Shown piece by piece: positions 8,332 to 15,700 of a DNA stretch of 64,000 nt. The stretch comes from Flavobacterium sp. Sd200 (GTDB taxonomy: Bacteria > Bacteroidota > Bacteroidia > Flavobacteriales > Flavobacteriaceae): the NCBI RefSeq assembly GCF_009826935.1, contig NZ_WUMN01000006.1:62001-126000 (forward strand), in the 5' to 3' direction. Below the pieces are notes generated by a model, which saw only the letters and a program-made list of their open reading frames with translations, was not told the origin of the DNA and made no database searches. The position numbers and the translations under genes are program-made. The stretch's first letter is position 1. Every line of letters starts with the position of its first letter.

Positions 8332-9606
8332 TTGAAATTTAATAAATTAAATATAATTGTTCTTATAGGCCTGCTTGCAATAGTGGGGGTACTTATTATG
8401 CAGCTTGTAATGCTGAACCAGGCATATTCGTTCGAAAAAAAGGAGGTAGCAGAAAAAATACATTTTGCTTTACAGGACGTAGTGGCAAAAATTTATCGCG
8501 ATAATGAGAGCGAACAACCTGCCGAAAGTCCTATAAAAAAAATAAGCGAAGACTATTATGTGGTAAACGTTGACGACACTTTTGAGGCAGAAATACTCGA
8601 AATTTACCTGAAAAACGAATTCCAGAAAGTAAAGCTGGATATGGACTATGAGTATGCCATATACAACTGCGGGAGCGACGAAATGGTATATGGCGAATAT
8701 ATCAGCGTGCCCGGCAACACAAATAAGAAACAAAAGTGTGCCAACTGTTTTACAAAACGCCCCGGTTTGGTATATTATTTTGCTATACGCTTTCCGCAAC
8801 TTCGTTACAGCTATATAACATCTTTACAGCAATATTGGATCTATACAGGAGTGCTATTGCTGGTTTTGGTTATCTATGTGTACTCGGTTTTGCTGCTCTT
8901 AAAACAAAAAAAATATACAGAACTGCAAAAAGATTTTATAAACAACATGACGCACGAGTTTAAAACCCCGCTGTCGTCTATACTTATTGCCTCTAACTAT
9001 GCCGCCAAACAGGAAGCCATAGAAACCAACCCAAAGCTTAGCAAATACCTGAAAATAATTATAGAACAAAGCAACAAGCTCAACCAGCACATAGAACGAA
9101 TATTATCGGTAGCTAAAACAGACAGCGGTATTGTAGCCCTCGAAAAAAGATCGTTCAATATTACAGAAGCACTTGAACTGGTTAGGGATAATGCTTCTTT
9201 AAAGTTTGAAAATGCCACTGTAACCGTTACTACTGCCAATAGCAATTACATGGTTAAGGCAGATGAGTTCCATTTTTATAATATTGCCTATAATATTGTA
9301 GAAAATGCTATTAAATATGGCCCTGTACAGCCTAATATAGATATTGCCATCAGTACTGTAAACCGGGGGATCGAGCTGCATTTTAAAGACAACGGACCCG
9401 GCATAGCAAAAGAACATATAGATTTTGTATTTGACCGTTTTTATCGTGTGCCACGCGAAAATAAAAAAGAGGTAGAAGGTTTTGGTATAGGGCTTTTTTA
9501 TGTAAAAAAGATTTGTGAACTTCACGGATGGAAGATCTCTATACAAAACAATGCAGATAAGGGCATAACCATAACCATTCACATACCTAAAACCAGCCTG
9601 GAATGA
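8332..9606 (+). CDS. Sensor histidine kinase with cysteine-containing periplasmic domain
   Basis: A two-component sensor of 424 residues if the TTG at 8332 (LKFNKLNIIVL) is the start. An earlier TTG at 8251 would add 27 unlikely residues. Order of parts: membrane helix 1 (~8-28), a ~130-residue periplasmic domain with Cys113 and a CANC motif (Cys136, Cys139), membrane helix 2 (~162-186), HisKA with phospho-acceptor His208 in NNMTHEFKTPLSS, and HATPase with N box NIVENAIKYG, DNGPGIAKEH and GFGIGLFYVKK. No HAMP domain is apparent. The stop overlaps the regulator start by four bases (ATGA), so the two are translationally coupled. The signal is unknown; the cysteines hint at redox or metal sensing. 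Confidence 0.93.
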   Translation: MKFNKLNIIVLIGLLAIVGVLIMQLVMLNQAYSFEKKEVAEKIHFALQDVVAKIYRDNESEQPAESPIKKISEDYYVVNVDDTFEAEILEIYLKNEFQKVKLDMDYEYAIYNCGSDEMVYGEYISVPGNTNKKQKCANCFTKRPGLVYYFAIRFPQLRYSYITSLQQYWIYTGVLLLVLVIYVYSVLLLLKQKKYTELQKDFINNMTHEFKTPLSSILIASNYAAKQEAIETNPKLSKYLKIIIEQSNKLNQHIERILSVAKTDSGIVALEKRSFNITEALELVRDNASLKFENATVTVTTANSNYMVKADEFHFYNIAYNIVENAIKYGPVQPNIDIAISTVNRGIELHFKDNGPGIAKEHIDFVFDRFYRVPRENKKEVEGFGIGLFYVKKICELHGWKISIQNNADKGITITIHIPKTSLE

Positions 9607-10286
9607 AAAAAAGAATATTATATGCCGAAGACGACAGTACGCTTGCGTTTTTAACTGCCGACAACCTGGAGCAGTATTATGAGGTAGTGCATTTTACTAA
9701 CGGACAGGATGCGTTTGATGCGTTTGTTAAGGAGGAATTTGACCTTTGCATTCTTGATGTAATGCTGCCGCTGATGGATGGCTTTGAACTGGCCGCCGCC
9801 ATTAGGGAACGCAATATAGAGATACCTATTATTTTCCTGTCGGCCAAAACATTAAAAGAAGACCGTATTAAAGGGCTCAAACTTGGTGCCGATGACTATT
9901 TGGTAAAGCCCTACAGCATAGAAGAGCTTATACTTAAAATAGAAGTGTTTTTGCAGCGTAGCCAAAAACAGCCTGCCATAAAAAGCAACACTTTTGCTAT
10001 TGGGCGCTTTACGTTTGACCCTGATAATTATGCTGTGCTTAAAAACGGCGAAACCACCCAGCTAACAGAGCGCGAAAGTGCTTTGCTCAAACTTTTTATT
10101 GACAATAAGAACACCATACTTAAACGCGAAAAAATACTGACAGAGTTATGGGGCACCGACGATTATTTTATGGGGCGCAGTATGGATGTGTTTATTTCAA
10201 GGTTAAGAAAGATCTTTAAAGAAGAAGAAAACATCAGGATAGAGAACATACCAAGAATAGGGTTTAAACTTGTAGTACCGGAGTAA
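9603..10286 (+). CDS. Response regulator, OmpR/PhoB family
   Basis: A 227-residue transcription factor and partner of the upstream kinase. The receiver domain (1-120) has the acidic pocket EDD at 9-11, phospho-acceptor Asp52 in CILDVMLPLMDG, Ser in FLSAKT and the switch Lys in YLVKPYS. The C-terminal winged helix (~130-227) shows TERESALLKLFIDNKN and GRSMDVFISRLRKIF, typical of OmpR DNA-binding domains. The gene overlaps the kinase gene by four bases and ends at a terminator. Target genes cannot be deduced from the window. Confidence 0.96.
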   Translation: MKKRILYAEDDSTLAFLTADNLEQYYEVVHFTNGQDAFDAFVKEEFDLCILDVMLPLMDGFELAAAIRERNIEIPIIFLSAKTLKEDRIKGLKLGADDYLVKPYSIEELILKIEVFLQRSQKQPAIKSNTFAIGRFTFDPDNYAVLKNGETTQLTERESALLKLFIDNKNTILKREKILTELWGTDDYFMGRSMDVFISRLRKIFKEEENIRIENIPRIGFKLVVPE

Positions 10287-10300
10287 GTTTAACCCACAAA

Positions 10301-10329
10301 AAAAGATGCCCTAAAGCATCTTTAAATAT
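10301..10329. terminator. Bidirectional terminator
   Basis: An AAAGATGC/GCATCTTT stem with a short CCTAA loop, flanked by an A run on the left and T-rich sequence on the right, sits between the convergent response regulator and reductase genes and could serve both. Confidence 0.6.
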
Positions 10330-10357
10330 TTCAATTCTTCAATCTTTTAATCGAAGA

Positions 10358-11410
10358 TCATACATCATCAAAATCTACATGTATCTCGGCAGACGTTGGA
10401 TGTGCCTGGCAGGTAAGTATAAGGCCTTCGGCAATTTCACTGTCGGTAAGTATCGCATTCTTCTTCATTTCAGCAGTACCGCCGCTAATGCGCGCCATAC
10501 AGCTGCTGCAAATACCACCCTGGCATGAATAGGGTGCATCTACCCCTTGTTTTAGGGCAGCGTCCAGTATAGTCATTTGCTGAGACATAACAAAAGTAGT
10601 TTCCTCATCGTCTACAAGTACCGTGATCTTTGTTTGACCATCAAGGTTTTGCTCTATTTTTTTCTCGGCAATAGGTGTAGAGAACAACTCAAACTTAATG
10701 CTCTTTTCTGGTATGTTCTTTTCCTTCAGGACTTCATTTACCGTAAGGATCATTTCTTCAGGACCGCAAAGGTAAAACTTGTGGAACTCTTTTTCTTTAT
10801 GCTTGTTGGCAATAACATAGTTTACCACAGATCGGTCTACACGGCCAAAAAGTGCCCCTTCAGTATGGGTTTGGCTGTACACGAACTGTACAAAAAAGCG
10901 GCCTACATATTTTAATTGCAAGTCATGCAAAAAGTCGTGAAATATAGTTTCCTGCGGCGATTTATTGCCATAAACCAACACAAAAGTGCTCTCGTGCTCG
11001 CTTTGTAAAACCGACTGTATAATGGCCAGCACCGGTGTTATACCACTACCCGCTGCAAAGGCGGCATAGTTGCGCTGACGCTCAGGCTTGGGTTCAAAAA
11101 CAAAGTTACCCTCAGGCACGCCCACCTCCATAGTGTCGCCAACGGCAAGTTTTTCGTTGGCAAATACAGAGAATCCTCCGTTCTTAACTGCCTTAATGGC
11201 GACGCGAATTTCTCCACTGCCCGGTGCAGAACATATAGAATATGCCTTGCGGATATCCTGCCCTTCAAAATTGGTTTTTACATTTATATACTGCCCTGCA
11301 GTAAAGTTATATTGGTCTGCCAGAAGCGCAGGTATTTCAAAAGCAATAGAAACCGCCGATGGTGTTTCTCTTTTTATATCTTTTATTTTAAGCGAATGAA
11401 ATGTTGACAT
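10358..11410 (-). CDS. PaaE-like FAD/2Fe-2S oxidoreductase (ferredoxin reductase family)
   Basis: A 350-residue electron-transfer flavoprotein. The N-terminal FAD-binding barrel (~1-105) has RKAYSICSAPGSGE, the NAD(P)-binding domain (~110-235) has AAGSGITPVLAIIQSVL and FYLCGPEEMI, and a plant-type 2Fe-2S domain (~265-350) has cysteines in PYSCQGGICSSCMARI and LTCQAHP. This order matches the phenylacetyl-CoA epoxidase reductase PaaE and related reductases, which pass electrons from NADPH to an oxygenase. No paa genes lie nearby, so the partner is unknown. It is divergent from the PadR gene and monocistronic. Confidence 0.92.
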   Translation of the reverse strand: MSTFHSLKIKDIKRETPSAVSIAFEIPALLADQYNFTAGQYINVKTNFEGQDIRKAYSICSAPGSGEIRVAIKAVKNGGFSVFANEKLAVGDTMEVGVPEGNFVFEPKPERQRNYAAFAAGSGITPVLAIIQSVLQSEHESTFVLVYGNKSPQETIFHDFLHDLQLKYVGRFFVQFVYSQTHTEGALFGRVDRSVVNYVIANKHKEKEFHKFYLCGPEEMILTVNEVLKEKNIPEKSIKFELFSTPIAEKKIEQNLDGQTKITVLVDDEETTFVMSQQMTILDAALKQGVDAPYSCQGGICSSCMARISGGTAEMKKNAILTDSEIAEGLILTCQAHPTSAEIHVDFDDV

Positions 11411-11511
11411 TAACTGAATATTTGGTGCAAAAGTACAATTTCCTTTTGCGTTAATAAAATGTATAGAACTAAATTAATACTTAAGAATGTTATGCATAAG
11501 AAATTTATGTA

Positions 11512-11519
11512 TATATTTG
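11512..11519 (+). promoter_or_regulatory. Promoter -7 element for the padR operon
   Basis: TATATTTG (TANNTTTG) lies 20 bases before the PadR start codon. The region around it contains AT-rich ATGCATAAG/AAATTTATGTATA near-dyads of the kind PadR proteins bind, so autoregulation is plausible but unproven. Confidence 0.4.
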
Positions 11520-11539
11520 TGGAGTAATAAATCTATAAA

Positions 11540-11884
11540 ATGAAAAACTCCCAACTTTATAAAGGCAGCCTTAATACTATAATCATGAAACTGCTTGAAG
11601 AAAACGGCCGCATGTATGGCTACGAGATTACCCAAAAGGTAAAGCTGATAACTAAAGGAGAGCTCAATATTACCGAAGGTGCATTATATCCTGCCCTGCA
11701 CAAGCTTGAAGCCGACGGCCTGCTCGATGTAGAGGTTGAAAAAGTAGATAACCGCCTGCGCAAATATTATAAGCTTACAGAAAATGGCGAAAAAGAAACT
11801 GTTAACCGCCTGGCTGAGCTGGAGGAATTTATTAAGAACATGCAAAATTTGGTAAGCCCCGCCAAACCTGACCTACAATTTTAA
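11540..11884 (+). CDS. PadR family transcriptional regulator
   Basis: A 114-residue winged-helix regulator. The N-terminal segment GSLNTIIMKLLEENGRMYGYEITQKV and the wing GALYPALHKLEADGLLDVEVE are diagnostic of PadR, and a short C-terminal helix (GEKETVNRLAELEEFIKNM) provides dimerisation. It opens an operon with two related membrane proteins and an ABC transporter, five bases ahead of the next gene. By analogy with other PadR-ABC operons it probably represses its own operon and is relieved by a ligand, perhaps a toxic compound. Confidence 0.95.
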   Translation: MKNSQLYKGSLNTIIMKLLEENGRMYGYEITQKVKLITKGELNITEGALYPALHKLEADGLLDVEVEKVDNRLRKYYKLTENGEKETVNRLAELEEFIKNMQNLVSPAKPDLQF

Positions 11885-11889
11885 AGCAA

Positions 11890-12498
11890 ATGAAAACACT
11901 TACACCTCAGCAAATACAGTTTATAAACAATTACCTGAAAGAATCGGGGGTGCGCTACGACGACATTCGCATTGAAATGGCCGACCACGTGGCCTCCGCC
12001 CTTGAAGGAATGGAAGGCGACTTTTATGACAACTTTAAAAATTATATGCTTGCCCATAAACAGGAACTGCTCGACAATAACAAAACCTCTGGCAAAGCAT
12101 CTTTTTATCGTGCCTTGGGCGTGCTGCAAAACATTATCATTACCCCACTTTTTGTGGCAACGTGGTTGATTCTTCTTGTCCTATATTGGTTTATAAAATA
12201 TTCTTATGGTCAGGAAATAACCAGTATCCTGAGCATTGCCCTGATTGCGGTATCGCTTATTACATATGGCTATTTTATATATTACAAGGTTATCAGCAAT
12301 TATAACAACTCGGTTATAGATAAACTCATCAATACAGTGTACTTCGTCCTGATAATTGTTAGGGCAGACAGGATATTGTTTTTAGAAGAAAACCTTGGAG
12401 CAGCTTGCTTTTACTGTTTTAGCATAGCTTTTTTTGTAGTCCTGCTGCGAAGTGTTTTTAAAATTAACCGCAAATACAAACTGTATTATGGAACATAA
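11890..12498 (+). CDS. PadR-linked membrane protein, HAAS-like N-terminus
   Basis: A 202-residue protein with a ~70-residue soluble N-terminal part and about four membrane helices. The N-terminal segment (LTPQQIQFINNYL, then YDDIRIEMADHVASALEGM) shares a pattern with the next gene product: an alpha-helical region with an (E)xxDHxAxAxE core. This resembles HAAS-type signalling domains found beside PadR regulators. The hydrophobic C-terminal half contains TPLFVATWLILLVLYWF and further helices. The two genes overlap by 11 bases. The likely role is a membrane modulator of the ABC system; function is not established. Confidence 0.85.
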   Translation: MKTLTPQQIQFINNYLKESGVRYDDIRIEMADHVASALEGMEGDFYDNFKNYMLAHKQELLDNNKTSGKASFYRALGVLQNIIITPLFVATWLILLVLYWFIKYSYGQEITSILSIALIAVSLITYGYFIYYKVISNYNNSVIDKLINTVYFVLIIVRADRILFLEENLGAACFYCFSIAFFVVLLRSVFKINRKYKLYYGT

Positions 12499-13183
12499 AA
12501 AAATAAGCGCATCGCAAATAGAGCGGCTTTATGCCTTTACCCAATCACACTTTGTTGTCTACTACGACCTGCAAACCGAACTTACAGACCACCTTGCCAA
12601 TGCCATAGAAGCGAGATGGGAACATGCCCCGGAAATATCTTTTGAAGATGCATTACAGGCAGAGTTCAAAAAGTTTGGGGTTTACGGTTTTAGCGATGTG
12701 GTAACAGAGCGGCAGGAAGTTTTAGGCAAACGTTACCGGAAATTTTTATGGCATTATATCAGGCAGTTCTTTACACTCCCAAAAATAATACTGACCGGTA
12801 TATTAACAGTGGCAACCTTTAAACTCATTGCCTACAATAATCTTATTTACATGGGTATGATTGCAGCTTTAATGCTTATTACACTTTTTAGGATCGTTAG
12901 CTTAAAAAACAGTTACGAAAACAAAGTAAAAAATACCGGAAAACGTTGGCTACTGGAAGAAATCATTTATAAGTGCGGCAACATAGGCATATTTATGGGA
13001 ATCCCTTTTCAGTTTTTTCATTTTATTGTAAAAGAACAAACAGGCAACACTGTACTTTGGACAATGAGTGCAGTTTTGGTAGTGGCATTTTTATCAGTGT
13101 ATATTGTTATTTTTATTATGCCTGCGAAAGCTCAGGAGCACCTCGCCGATATTTACCCCGACTACAATTTAGAAAAAATATAG
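12488..13183 (+). CDS. PadR-linked membrane protein, paralogue of the upstream gene
   Basis: A 231-residue protein starting at the ATG at 12488 (MEHKKISASQIERLY); the longer reading from 12452 only extends into the end of the previous gene. The N-terminal soluble part has YYDLQTELTDHLANAIE, equivalent to YDDIRIEMADHVASALE upstream, showing that the pair arose by duplication. Four hydrophobic helices follow. It is co-transcribed between its paralogue and the DUF5687 permease, with a 62-base gap before the latter. Role unknown. Confidence 0.85.
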   Translation: MEHKKISASQIERLYAFTQSHFVVYYDLQTELTDHLANAIEARWEHAPEISFEDALQAEFKKFGVYGFSDVVTERQEVLGKRYRKFLWHYIRQFFTLPKIILTGILTVATFKLIAYNNLIYMGMIAALMLITLFRIVSLKNSYENKVKNTGKRWLLEEIIYKCGNIGIFMGIPFQFFHFIVKEQTGNTVLWTMSAVLVVAFLSVYIVIFIMPAKAQEHLADIYPDYNLEKI

Positions 13184-13245
13184 TAAATTGCTGTAACGTT
13201 TACTGCCACACAGGCACTAATAGCACAACCAACCAATTATAGCTT

Positions 13246-14718
13246 ATGTTTAAAAAATTCCTTTGGCTCGAATGGAAATCTTTCGTTAGGGCATCATCTT
13301 TTGGCAACAACATGATCATGAAAATATTTATGGTCATTGGGGCACTTTATTTTAGCGCAATATTTCTATCCGGTGGTATATTGGCCTTTTACGGTCTTAA
13401 AAAGGCAACGAACCTCGATCCGCTTATTGTGGTAAGCCGATTTATGATATACTACACTTTTGCCGATTTGCTCATAAGGCTGTTTTTCCAAAAAATACCT
13501 GTAATAAACATTCGCCCGCTAATAATACTGCCCATAAAACGCAGTACTATTATAAACTTTGCCATTGGCAAGACCATGGTGTCGTTCTTTAACTTTATAC
13601 ATGCACTTTTCTTTATACCATTTTGTATTGTGCTTATTAAAGAAGGCTACGATCCGGTTAAATCAGTGCTCTGGCTGCTGTCTATATGGGCCCTGACCTA
13701 TTGTGTAAACCTGCTCAACACATTGCTTACCAATAAAGACAATCTTTTTATAGGTTTTGTAGCCTTGGTAATCATACTTGGCGGTTTGCAGTACTATCAT
13801 TGGTTCGATATTACAACCATAACACAGGGCTTTTACTATGGGCTGTACAATACTTACTATCTGTTTATTGTTCCTATATTGCTCCTTGCATTTTTATGGA
13901 CGTTTACCTACAAATATTTTTACAAAAACCTGTATCTTGATACTGGCCTTAAAGGCAAGCACGAAGTTGCCAAAACAGAAAACTATACATGGCTCAACCA
14001 GTTTGGCACCATGGGTACGTTCCTTAAAAACGACATTAAAATGATTCGCCGCAATAAACGCTCTAAAACCGCAGTGTTAATGAGTTTTGCCTTTTTGTTT
14101 TACGGATTGCTTTTTTATACAGGAGGCATCGAGGCCTACCAAAGCCCGGCCATGCAAATATTTGCAGCCATATTTGTTTCGGGCGGATTTATGTTTACGT
14201 TTGGGCAGTTCGTTCCAAGCTGGGACAGTGCTTACTATCCGCTAATGATGAGCCAAAATATTCCGTACCGCGATTATATTGCCTCTAAATGGTGGCTAAT
14301 AGTAATAGGCACTGTAATTAGCCTTTTACTCTCAGTTTTTTACCTGTATTTCGGGCTAAATATTTACATGTACATTGTTGCCGGGGCAATTTACAATCTG
14401 GGTGTTAACTCGCATCTTGTTTTAGTGGGTGGTGCGTTTACAAAAACACCTATAGACCTTGCAAGCAGCAAGCAGGCCTTTGGCGATAAAAAAGCGTTTA
14501 ATATGAAAACCTTTTTACTTACCATACCTAAAATGATATTGCCCATGCTACTCTACTGCATTGGTTTTTATACCATTGGCTCTAATGCAGGGCTTGCTTT
14601 TGTTGCCGGTGCAGGTATATTAGGCTTTGCCTTTAGAAACAAAATGTTTACGGTTATAGAAAAGCTGTACAAAACCGAAAAATATAAAGCCATTAGTGCC
14701 TACAGCCAAAAAAATTAA
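13246..14718 (+). CDS. DUF5687 family ABC-type permease
   Basis: A 490-residue polytopic protein with about 11-12 membrane helices. The start MFKKFLWLEWKSFVRASSFG and the middle segment FLKNDIKMIRRNKRSKTAVLMS are characteristic of DUF5687, the transmembrane partner of a single-domain ATPase in Bacteroidota. The ATPase gene follows 26 bases downstream, so the two together likely form an ABC-2-type exporter. The substrate is unknown. Control by the upstream PadR protein is likely from operon structure. Confidence 0.9.
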   Translation: MFKKFLWLEWKSFVRASSFGNNMIMKIFMVIGALYFSAIFLSGGILAFYGLKKATNLDPLIVVSRFMIYYTFADLLIRLFFQKIPVINIRPLIILPIKRSTIINFAIGKTMVSFFNFIHALFFIPFCIVLIKEGYDPVKSVLWLLSIWALTYCVNLLNTLLTNKDNLFIGFVALVIILGGLQYYHWFDITTITQGFYYGLYNTYYLFIVPILLLAFLWTFTYKYFYKNLYLDTGLKGKHEVAKTENYTWLNQFGTMGTFLKNDIKMIRRNKRSKTAVLMSFAFLFYGLLFYTGGIEAYQSPAMQIFAAIFVSGGFMFTFGQFVPSWDSAYYPLMMSQNIPYRDYIASKWWLIVIGTVISLLLSVFYLYFGLNIYMYIVAGAIYNLGVNSHLVLVGGAFTKTPIDLASSKQAFGDKKAFNMKTFLLTIPKMILPMLLYCIGFYTIGSNAGLAFVAGAGILGFAFRNKMFTVIEKLYKTEKYKAISAYSQKN

Positions 14719-14744
14719 ACACAACCAACAATTACATTATAGTT

Positions 14745-15440
14745 ATGATACAGGTAAATAATCTTAGAAAAACATACAACGGCGTAACCGTTCTTAATAT
14801 ACCAAACCTTGAAATTAAAAAAGGCGAAAGCTTTGGCCTTGTAGGCAACAACGGTGCAGGTAAAACTACATTTTTTAGCTTACTGCTCGATCTTATTGAG
14901 CCTTCTAACGGCAATATTGTGAGCAACGGAATCCAGGTTAATAAAAGCGAAGGATGGAAACCCTTTACTGCCGCCTTTTTAGACGAAACCTTTTTGATCG
15001 GATATCTTACGCCGGAAGAATACTTTTATTTTATTGGCGAACTGCGTGGGCAAAACAAGGCCGATGTAGATGCACTGCTAACAAAATATGAAGATTTTTT
15101 TAACGGAGAGATCCTTAACAAAAAGAAATACCTGAGAGACCTTTCTAAGGGTAACCAAAAAAAGGTGGGCATTATAGCAACCCTTATTGGCAGCCCCGAA
15201 ATCATAATTCTCGACGAGCCATTTGCCAACCTGGACCCTACAACGCAGTTTAGGCTTAAAAAAATTATTAAAGACCTTGCCGACACCAAACAGTTCACCA
15301 TACTCGTATCAAGCCACGACCTTGCGCACACTACAGAGGTGAGCAACCGCATAGTTGCCATGCACAAAGGAGAGGTGGTTAAAGACATACAAACTTCGGC
15401 CGAAACACTCGAAGAATTGGAAGCATTTTTTGCGGTGTAA
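14745..15440 (+). CDS. ABC transporter ATP-binding protein
   Basis: A 231-residue ATPase that powers the DUF5687 permease. Visible motifs: Walker A GLVGNNGAGKTTFFS, ABC signature variant DLSKGNQKKVGIIATLI, Walker B IIILDEPFANLDP, and the switch His in LVSSHDLAHTTE. The signature is LSKGN rather than LSGGQ, a common variant of export-type systems. It is the last gene of the PadR operon, followed by a strong hairpin 55 bases beyond its stop codon. Confidence 0.96.
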   Translation: MIQVNNLRKTYNGVTVLNIPNLEIKKGESFGLVGNNGAGKTTFFSLLLDLIEPSNGNIVSNGIQVNKSEGWKPFTAAFLDETFLIGYLTPEEYFYFIGELRGQNKADVDALLTKYEDFFNGEILNKKKYLRDLSKGNQKKVGIIATLIGSPEIIILDEPFANLDPTTQFRLKKIIKDLADTKQFTILVSSHDLAHTTEVSNRIVAMHKGEVVKDIQTSAETLEELEAFFAV

Positions 15441-15494
15441 TACAGTTTATAGTAAAAAAACGAATTTTTTAAGCTGTTTTCTTACGGTTTTTCC

Positions 15495-15528
15495 CTGCCG
15501 ATTATCCCTCAAAAAGGGTAGTCGGCAG
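15495..15528 (+). terminator. Strong hairpin after the PadR/ABC operon
   Basis: The arms CTGCCGATTATCCCT and AGGGTAGTCGGCAG pair almost fully, with two G-T wobbles and one bulge, around a five-base loop. No T run follows on the plus strand; on the minus strand the arm is followed by GGGAAAAACC. It may be an mRNA-stabilising 3' structure or a weak terminator. Confidence 0.5.
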
Positions 15529-15642
15529 AAAACTTACGAATACGTTGTAGATTTATAACTATCAGTAAAACAGATATTAAGATAGTACCAAAATCGACCA
15601 AATCACTCAAACGATATAGTAACAGGATAGTGCAGGACACCT

Positions 15643-15666
15643 AGGCATGCCTTATATCTAATTTTG
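15643..15666 (+). promoter_or_regulatory. Palindrome and -7 element upstream of susC
   Basis: A perfect ten-base palindrome AGGCATGCCT (15643-15652) is followed six bases later by TAATTTTG (15659-15666), a match to the TANNTTTG -7 element, 34 bases before the susC ATG. No TTG is seen at -33; the palindrome occupies the interval between the -33 and -7 regions, as an operator would. Inference from position only. Confidence 0.35.
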
Positions 15667-15700
15667 TTTCATACGAATAAACAAATTAAATATAAAGCTG

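Noticed and set aside
10358..11410. Phenylacetate catabolism locus
   Set aside because: The reductase resembles PaaE, but no paaA-D, paaG or paaK genes are present; only a general reductase call is supported.
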